From Oscillospiraceae bacterium (GTDB lineage: Bacteria; Bacillota; Clostridia; Oscillospirales; Oscillospiraceae), in the NCBI GenBank assembly GCA_016296635.1, contig JAEDIZ010000069.1, positions 1 through 10,901 of the forward strand: a stretch of DNA of 10,901 nucleotides, read 5' to 3'. Below the pieces are notes generated by a model, which was not told where the DNA came from, did no database searches, and saw only the letters and a program-made list of their open reading frames with translations. This document shows, piece by piece, positions 6,334 through 10,901 of this stretch (position 1 is the stretch's first letter; every line of letters starts with the position of its first letter). Made by a program: the position numbers and the translations under genes.

Positions 6334-7844
6334 TTCCAGTCCAGATCGTCCGGATTGTCTGCGGTCACAGTGATGAGCAGATTCAGATAGTAGAAATCCT
6401 CATGATTGCTCAGACCATCCTTCAGGAAATATCCGCTGCGGATGGCACTGTCGAGATCGTCAAAGTCTGTATTGGTGTCGCTGGTCTCCTTGATTTTGCT
6501 GCGGTTGATGCGAAGCTGCTGACCGAGCTTGCGGATCATGCGATCCTTTGGCTGCCGCGTCAGAAATACATCGAGGTCAATGCCGTCCCCGGCGTTGACA
6601 AGCAGACTGAGCCACCCGGCCGGCACCTCGGATTTGTACCCGTCTGACGGTACCAGCAGATATGCGTAATACGTTCCATCGATGCAAAGATAGCTGCCAT
6701 GCGTGAAATCCAGCTGCGAAGGCGCAAAAAAATCACCGACGGGGATTTCGTCGATGGAGCAGCCTGCCTTTATGTAGTTGGATGTGATATGGGAGATGCG
6801 CTGTAAAAACGGAACGTCCGTGCTTTCTCTGCGGCAGAGGAACGTATAGAGCATTTCGGCAGCGGCTTCGTCCTCATTTTCATGCTGAACGACGCTGTTG
6901 CCGCATTGCCGGAGATAATTTGCCGCCGTCCGTGCTGCTGTTTGCAACGACGAAATAGCGTCCGCTTCCTCGCGGTCTTTCTTCGCGCCGGGGAGCGGTT
7001 CATACTCCATGATGAGAAAAAATCTTCGAGCAATGGCTTCTCTGGAGCCGAGCTTTTTGAGCAGATTCAGATAGTCCTCCTGCTGCATCCGGCAGCTTTC
7101 ATTCGTTTCCTGCGCCATCTCCCGGCGCACGGTTTCGATATGCCGGTTCATATCCGCGCGCTTGGTGATAACCTTGATTTGAAGCTTCACAGGTGCGATT
7201 TTGAGGTAGCTGATAAATGAATACACGATATTCCGCTGCTCTCTTGCGCTGCGAAGCAGAAAATTGATCGGCACGATTTCTAAAATCTTGATAAAACGGT
7301 GATCTGTCGTATAGACGATGCCGTTTTCGATTTTCTGGATGGGCACATACGCCGCAAGCGGATTGCCGGGGCGTTCTGCCTGTTTCTTTTGCCGATAGGA
7401 GGTGTCCAGCATCAGGCGGCGCGTATCCTTTGCAAAGCGGATGCGGCTGCCGTCCTTTTTATAAGCGGCGGGCTGTACAGCCGCGCTGGGGCCGGACTTC
7501 TTATCCCATGTCGGGAGGATCGCCTGCTTTCGGCTGCTTTTGCCGCCAGTTTTGCTCAGAGTTCTGCGGTTGCGCAGGAAACGAAAAAAGAGAATGATAT
7601 AGGAGGAAAGCGGCATTCCTGCGATCCCGATAAGCGCCAGAAGCGCCAGCGGCAGCGAGATCAGGCAGAGCAGAATGATCCGGACGGTCAGCGTCAGCGA
7701 GAGCGTCAGGATCGGAAGCCCGGTGCCGGCGGCAAGGATGACCGCCTCGACCACATTTCGCGCCTTGAATAAGCCGCCGAAGAACGAACCGCCCTCAATA
7801 AAATTTGGCGGGATCACATAGCTGTCCCGCTGTTCCTGACTCAT
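6246..7844 (-). CDS. PrgI-like/VirB4 fusion, N-terminal part, truncated by frameshift
   Basis: N-terminal 532 residues of a PrgI-VirB4 fusion as found in clostridial ICEs. Residues 1-95 form a PrgI-like membrane module: VIPPNFIEGGSFFGGLFKARN, then two hydrophobic helices about 32-52 and 54-75, then a basic stretch RFLRNRRTLSK. From about residue 150 the sequence is the VirB4 N-terminal domain, which in this family contacts the channel rather than hydrolysing ATP. It reads normally to LLISQDMNVQSCSFCQEQAL, then ends at RS-stop (TGA 6248-6246), while the continuation PLVKLDKS lies in the -1 frame. The product therefore lacks Walker A and B. The ATG at 7844 follows the previous gene's stop by six bases with a poor ribosome site, so coupling is likely. 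The pair of frames may be a pseudogene, a sequencing error or a split protein. Confidence 0.85.
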   Translation of the reverse strand: MSQEQRDSYVIPPNFIEGGSFFGGLFKARNVVEAVILAAGTGLPILTLSLTLTVRIILLCLISLPLALLALIGIAGMPLSSYIILFFRFLRNRRTLSKTGGKSSRKQAILPTWDKKSGPSAAVQPAAYKKDGSRIRFAKDTRRLMLDTSYRQKKQAERPGNPLAAYVPIQKIENGIVYTTDHRFIKILEIVPINFLLRSAREQRNIVYSFISYLKIAPVKLQIKVITKRADMNRHIETVRREMAQETNESCRMQQEDYLNLLKKLGSREAIARRFFLIMEYEPLPGAKKDREEADAISSLQTAARTAANYLRQCGNSVVQHENEDEAAAEMLYTFLCRRESTDVPFLQRISHITSNYIKAGCSIDEIPVGDFFAPSQLDFTHGSYLCIDGTYYAYLLVPSDGYKSEVPAGWLSLLVNAGDGIDLDVFLTRQPKDRMIRKLGQQLRINRSKIKETSDTNTDFDDLDSAIRSGYFLKDGLSNHEDFYYLNLLITVTADNPDDLDWKCAEMKKLLISQDMNVQSCSFCQEQALRS

Positions 7845-7850
7845 AGGTTC

Positions 7851-9587
7851 TCACATCCGATCTTTTCTTTGCGGCGGGTTCGGCAGCTTCTGCACAATCT
7901 TTTCGTGATAGGCAATCTTGCCGTCCTCCGTTTGATAGGGCTTGCGTTCCACGGTGTCCGTTGCGTACTGCTTATACCATGCGGCGTCGTCCGCGGAGTA
8001 GACCTTGCTGTAATCGCCCTTCGGCTTGGCGTACTGGTCGGCATGATACATACAGAAATCAATGCCGCCCGGATGCTCCGGCGTAAACTCGCGTCCTGTG
8101 ATGCGGCCGCCGCCGATCTCCACGTCCTGATAGTGCGGAATGTTGGTTGCGTGTTCTCCCAACGCGGTGAAGCCCATATAGGACGTCAAAGAACGTGTCG
8201 CGGTCTCGCCGGTGATGGAGCCGGTCGTGCGGTAATCACCCTTGGCAACCGTGCCGATCACGTCGTTGGCAAACGCGCCGCCCTGATAAAGTGATTTTGC
8301 AAAAAGCGTTCCGCCGAAACTGCGGAACTGCGTCGGTGCGGACGGGATCGGCGCAGGCCGGGCGGCGGGTGCTTCGCTGACTGGGGCAGAAGCGGGCGCT
8401 GCCGACATTGTTCTGCTATGCAGAAATCTGCCGGGGCGCTCCTGCGCTTGAACCGTCCGCTCCGCAATGGTGGTTTTGGAAAGTCCATTGCGGACGGAGA
8501 AAAACTGTTTGTCGGATTGCGCAGTATGCTGTCGGGATTGCGATTCCACCTGTCCGAAAGTGGAGCTTTGCGTCTCCTGCTGGGTATGCTGCGCCTGCTC
8601 ACGCTGCGTGATTCCAGACTGTTCCGTGTGGAAACCATCCATCGTATCATGCTGTGCATGGCGGCTTTCCTCAGACTGCACTTCGCGCTGGGTAACACCG
8701 ATCTGCTCCTGCTGCAAGGCAGACTGCATGACCTGCGACTGTTCCGTTCTGGCTTCTTCACTGCTTGCTTCAAATTCATCCGACTGCACCACAGAGCCGG
8801 CAAATTCGCTGTTCTCTGACTGGAACGACAGATGCGATGCCTGCTGATCCTCCGTATGCAGCGCCGCGTGGAACGGCTGCTCCTGCGCAGTCTGTGTATC
8901 CTGATGCAACTGGCTGGCATCCATAGAATGCTGGGATTCGTGGAGCGCTTGTTGTGACTTTTCACGCTGTTCCGAGTTTACGGCGCGGGAAGAAACCGTC
9001 TGCTGATTCTGGTCAAGCTGGCTGGTGTTCTGCCGCTGCTGCTCGGAAGCGGACTGCGAACCGGAATGGGTGTCGCTGTTTGCGTGCGTCCGGCTGACGG
9101 TCGACTCCGCCTGCTGCGGCTGGACGATATTTTTCTCGGTCGTCGCCGTGCGCACAGCGTCGCTTGCGATTTTGCGGCTTGCCATACCGACCAGTCCGCC
9201 GCTGAAAAAGCCTGCCGCAGCCGCGCTTCCACCGCCGGATTTCCCGGATGCAGGCATAGAACCGTGACGGCTGCCCAGTGCGCTGCCGACCGCACTGGTC
9301 GCGGTGTTGATGGCGCGCATGGCGATCATCGCCTCAGAGAGCATGGAGCCGCCGGTATGCCCAACGTTCAGACCGAGACTGGACAAGAAGCTGTCGATCT
9401 TCTGCGACACTTTCAAAAAGGCAATGGCGCACAGGAACCACACCAGCACGTTGCCGGAGACAGCTTCCTTCCCGGAAGCACTGACTGCAGATTCTACGTC
9501 ACTCTCGGAAATGGCAAATGCGCTAGTTGACATAACTACAACAAGGGTGAGAATCAGCAAGCAGTTCAAAAAGAATCGTTTTCTCAT
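7851..9587 (-). CDS. Exported/membrane T4SS-associated protein with long Gln/Ser/Glu-rich middle
   Basis: A 578-residue protein of unknown function inside the T4SS operon. It starts with a signal-like segment (residues 1-25, ending TSAFA). Next come a second hydrophobic stretch (about 46-61, VSGNVLVWFLCAIAFLKV) and a Gly/Ala/Ser-rich region (about 98-135). Residues about 155-365 are low complexity, rich in Gln, Ser, Glu, His and Thr, with two near-identical nonamers EQIGVTQRE (294-302) and EQSGITQRE (322-330). A Pro/Ala linker (about 395-420) leads to a compact C-terminal domain (421-578) with GSITGETATRSLTSYMGF, VEIGGGRITG, FCMYHADQY and KLPNPPQRKDR. I recall this domain from hypothetical proteins at the same place in clostridial ICEs. 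The ATG at 9587 follows AAGGAG, which overlaps the stop of the VirB6-like gene. A structural or surface role in the channel is inferred from position and export signal. Confidence 0.78.
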   Translation of the reverse strand: MRKRFFLNCLLILTLVVVMSTSAFAISESDVESAVSASGKEAVSGNVLVWFLCAIAFLKVSQKIDSFLSSLGLNVGHTGGSMLSEAMIAMRAINTATSAVGSALGSRHGSMPASGKSGGGSAAAAGFFSGGLVGMASRKIASDAVRTATTEKNIVQPQQAESTVSRTHANSDTHSGSQSASEQQRQNTSQLDQNQQTVSSRAVNSEQREKSQQALHESQHSMDASQLHQDTQTAQEQPFHAALHTEDQQASHLSFQSENSEFAGSVVQSDEFEASSEEARTEQSQVMQSALQQEQIGVTQREVQSEESRHAQHDTMDGFHTEQSGITQREQAQHTQQETQSSTFGQVESQSRQHTAQSDKQFFSVRNGLSKTTIAERTVQAQERPGRFLHSRTMSAAPASAPVSEAPAARPAPIPSAPTQFRSFGGTLFAKSLYQGGAFANDVIGTVAKGDYRTTGSITGETATRSLTSYMGFTALGEHATNIPHYQDVEIGGGRITGREFTPEHPGGIDFCMYHADQYAKPKGDYSKVYSADDAAWYKQYATDTVERKPYQTEDGKIAYHEKIVQKLPNPPQRKDRM

Positions 9588-9596
9588 GGATACTCC

Positions 9597-10307
9597 TTAT
9601 AGGGACAAAGGATTTGCGATAAACGTGCCGACCATGCTGGTAAACAGCCGTAGGCACCATGCGTTCATAAGCAGCAGGAACACCTGCCCGCCCAGCATCC
9701 GGCACCATGCCTTGAAGATGTTTGCTGTGGACTGAGAGCCGCCCATCGAGAACGCGACCGGCGCGGTGTAAACAAGAACGCCGAGCAGGATATACCGCTC
9801 GGCGGCTTCAAAGAGCAGCTTCAGATAGTTCCATGCCAGCAGCACGACGATGATGAGTACGATCAGTGTGACCGCACCGTTTGCGCAAGCGCCGATGATG
9901 ACCAGCATGACGGAATTGAAATCCGCAAAGCTGAGCGGCGGCAGTTCGGATGATAAGATCCAGTCATATGGTGTGCCGCCGATCTTCAGGACGATCTCGA
10001 CGATGCTTTTCGCGCAATAGGTGAGCGTGATGAAGATGATCGCGCGGAAGGTCAGCTTGACCGGGTGCTCTGCTTCAAAGCCAGCGCCCAGCCAGTAGTT
10101 TTTGAACAGGTTCCAGACCCACATCAATAAAATCAGGCCGATGCCGATGGCAGTAAAAATATCATACATTGTTTCAGCTGCCGGGAAGTAACGCAGAAAC
10201 GTCTCCATTCCGCAGCCGAGCGCGCCGAGTACCGACGTGTTGATGAGGTCCAGACCGTGCATGATCTGTTCGGAGATCCATTCGACAACGCCGTCAAGAA
10301 TCCCCAT
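9597..10307 (-). CDS. VirB6/TrbL-like polytopic conjugation channel protein
   Basis: A 236-residue integral membrane protein with about five hydrophobic helices (about 48-67, 85-107, 131-159, 171-187 and 202-222). The amphipathic N-terminus (ILDGVVEWISEQIMHGLD) and the segment AERYILLGVLVYTAPVAFSMGGSQSTANIFKAW are typical of VirB6/TrbL-type proteins, which form the inner-membrane part of the DNA/protein channel. It lies between a pilin candidate and the exported protein, the usual order in Firmicute ICEs. Its ATG is three bases after the upstream stop, and its own stop TAA overlaps the AAGGAG of the next gene, so all three are probably translated from one message. Family call rests on topology, context and the C-terminal motif. 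Confidence 0.82.
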   Translation of the reverse strand: MGILDGVVEWISEQIMHGLDLINTSVLGALGCGMETFLRYFPAAETMYDIFTAIGIGLILLMWVWNLFKNYWLGAGFEAEHPVKLTFRAIIFITLTYCAKSIVEIVLKIGGTPYDWILSSELPPLSFADFNSVMLVIIGACANGAVTLIVLIIVVLLAWNYLKLLFEAAERYILLGVLVYTAPVAFSMGGSQSTANIFKAWCRMLGGQVFLLLMNAWCLRLFTSMVGTFIANPLSL

Positions 10308-10310
10308 GTC

Positions 10311-10685
10311 TTATGCCGTCCACTGGCCACCGGAGAAGAACGGCGTGACATAGGCCATGATGAAGCCGAGGCCGTTCAGGATCGCCCAGGTGATCGCGAT
10401 GCGTTTGAGCCATGCGCGTGATTCTTCGACGGTTCTGCCGCTGCGAGAGAAGTTCATCATCAGAAGCGCGACAGACGCGGTGACGATGGCAGCAATGGTG
10501 GAGATGAGAAGGATTTGCTGATAAACGTCCTTCATGATCTCCGTCGCCTTTTCCCAGATCGTCGTGGCCGAAGCCGGCTGAATCAGAAGCGGCAGAATGC
10601 TGACGCCGAGCCATGCAGCATAGAGCCAGCGCCCCGGACTTTTCCTCGGCGGCGGAAGCTGCGGTAAGTTGTTGGAAGTGTTCAA
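10311..10685 (-). CDS. Small VirB2/TrbC-like pilin candidate, TTG start
   Basis: A 124-residue protein with a Pro-rich, basic N-terminus, a signal-like helix (about 19-36) ending in PASA (residues 37-40), and two further hydrophobic helices (about 57-78 and 93-115) joined by a short basic loop (FSRSGRTVEESRAWLKR). Cleavage after Ala40 would leave an 84-residue protein with two membrane helices, the architecture of VirB2/TrbC pilins. It lies directly upstream of a VirB6-like gene, as expected for this subunit. The start is TTG at 10685, supported by AGGAGG seven bases upstream; no ATG occurs before residue 51. It is the first gene after the promoter and hairpin leader. Assignment rests on topology and context, not on a diagnostic motif. 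Confidence 0.68.
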   Translation of the reverse strand: MNTSNNLPQLPPPRKSPGRWLYAAWLGVSILPLLIQPASATTIWEKATEIMKDVYQQILLISTIAAIVTASVALLMMNFSRSGRTVEESRAWLKRIAITWAILNGLGFIMAYVTPFFSGGQWTA

Positions 10686-10785
10686 AGATGCTCCTCCTTT
10701 TCTTTTCCCGATGCAAAAAGCAGACGCCCAGTACAGGCGTCTGCTCGCAACAAGATTCAGTTTTTATATGCTTTTGAGCATCTTT
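10684..10785. repeat. 10-bp inverted repeat flanking the operon leader
   Basis: AAAGATGCTC at 10684-10693 and its exact reverse complement GAGCATCTTT at 10776-10785. The first arm covers the spacer between AGGAGG and the TTG start of the pilin gene. The second lies immediately downstream of the -10 box. The terminator-like hairpin lies between the arms. Depending on where transcription starts, the arms could pair in the RNA or act as paired DNA sites. Confidence 0.6.
10715..10744 (-). terminator. Terminator-like hairpin in the operon leader (possible attenuator)
   Basis: Read on the minus strand: GCAGACGCC, a 7-base loop TGTACTG, GGCGTCTGC (perfect 9-bp stem), then TTTTT. It lies between the candidate promoter (10791-10786) and the ribosome site of the pilin gene, only about 30 bases before its TTG. 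There is no evident promoter in those 30 bases, so the operon would have to be transcribed through it. Confidence 0.72.
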
Positions 10786-10794
10786 AGTATAGCA
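10786..10794 (-). promoter_or_regulatory. Extended -10 promoter candidate for the transfer operon
   Basis: The minus strand carries TGCTATACT, an extended -10 (TGn plus TATACT, one mismatch to TATAAT). The -35 position, 17 bases upstream, reads TTTCGG and is poor, consistent with an extended -10 or activator-dependent promoter. The palindrome ATCCGGAT (10796-10803) lies just upstream, inside the spacer. Transcription would begin near 10779. Confidence 0.5.
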
Positions 10795-10901
10795 TATCCG
10801 GATTTGCGCCGAAAGAGCAAAAGCGTGCCAATGCTGTGACAAAAAGGAGCCTTCGTGCAGATGTGTGAAAGCAGATTAGCGTCCTGGTAAGCTTGGATGG
10901 A

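Noticed and set aside
8408..8965. Long open frames opposite or out of frame with the Gln/Ser-rich segment
   Set aside because: Repetitive CAG/CTG-type codons keep several frames open; the products are Arg/Ser- or Cys/Leu-rich with no motif.
10844..10890. AAAGGAG followed by GTG/ATG on the plus strand near the right edge
   Set aside because: The frame reaches a stop after about ten codons (TAA near 10890), too short and unsupported by context.
10776..10901. Minus-strand frame open from the right edge to a TAA near 10776, about 40 codons
   Set aside because: It runs through the candidate promoter, has no recognisable protein features, and its start lies outside the window. Probably chance, though the end of an upstream gene cannot be excluded.

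Overview
The window looks like part of the conjugation module of an integrative and conjugative element (ICE/CTn type) from a gut-type clostridial Firmicute, perhaps an Oscillospiraceae/Ruminococcaceae host. The reasons are the GC-balanced coding sequence with AGGAGG-type ribosome sites, the tightly packed minus-strand operon, and a set of type IV secretion (T4SS) proteins whose sequences resemble those of clostridial ICEs. The host is inferred from protein resemblance only. No rRNA, tRNA, integrase, relaxase or CRISPR array is visible.

Layout, in order of transcription on the minus strand from the right edge: a promoter and a roughly 100-nt leader holding a terminator-like hairpin (about 10791-10686); a small VirB2-like pilin candidate (10685-10311); a VirB6/TrbL-like channel protein (10307-9597); a 578-residue secreted or membrane protein with a long Gln/Ser/Glu-rich middle (9587-7851); and a PrgI-VirB4 fusion ATPase broken by a frame change into an N-terminal part (7844-6246) and a C-terminal Walker A/B part (6333-4948). 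After a 112-bp gap carrying four symmetric CGTACA boxes comes a small winged-helix protein of the DUF5697 type (4835-4311).

A two-gene plus-strand cassette interrupts the operon: a VbhA-like antitoxin (3348-3548) overlapping a Fic-family enzyme (3541-4266). It has its own near-consensus promoter (3281-3309) and a strong terminator (4282-4312). Minus-strand genes resume with a DUF6100-type protein (3237-2578), a 361-residue winged-helix-like ICE protein (2445-1360) and the VirD4/TraG coupling protein (from 1367, running off the left edge). The coupling-protein frame has no ATG, GTG or TTG start at its expected N-terminus.

Together these genes supply the pilin, inner-membrane channel, assembly ATPase and coupling protein of a Gram-positive T4SS, plus small DNA-binding-type accessory proteins. 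The Fic pair looks like cargo or an element-maintenance module. The points most worth a second look are the broken VirB4, the hairpin leader with inverted repeats at its two ends, the CGTACA box array, the Fic/antitoxin pair in which parts of the usual inhibitory contact are missing, and the coupling protein with non-canonical start, Walker A and Walker B.
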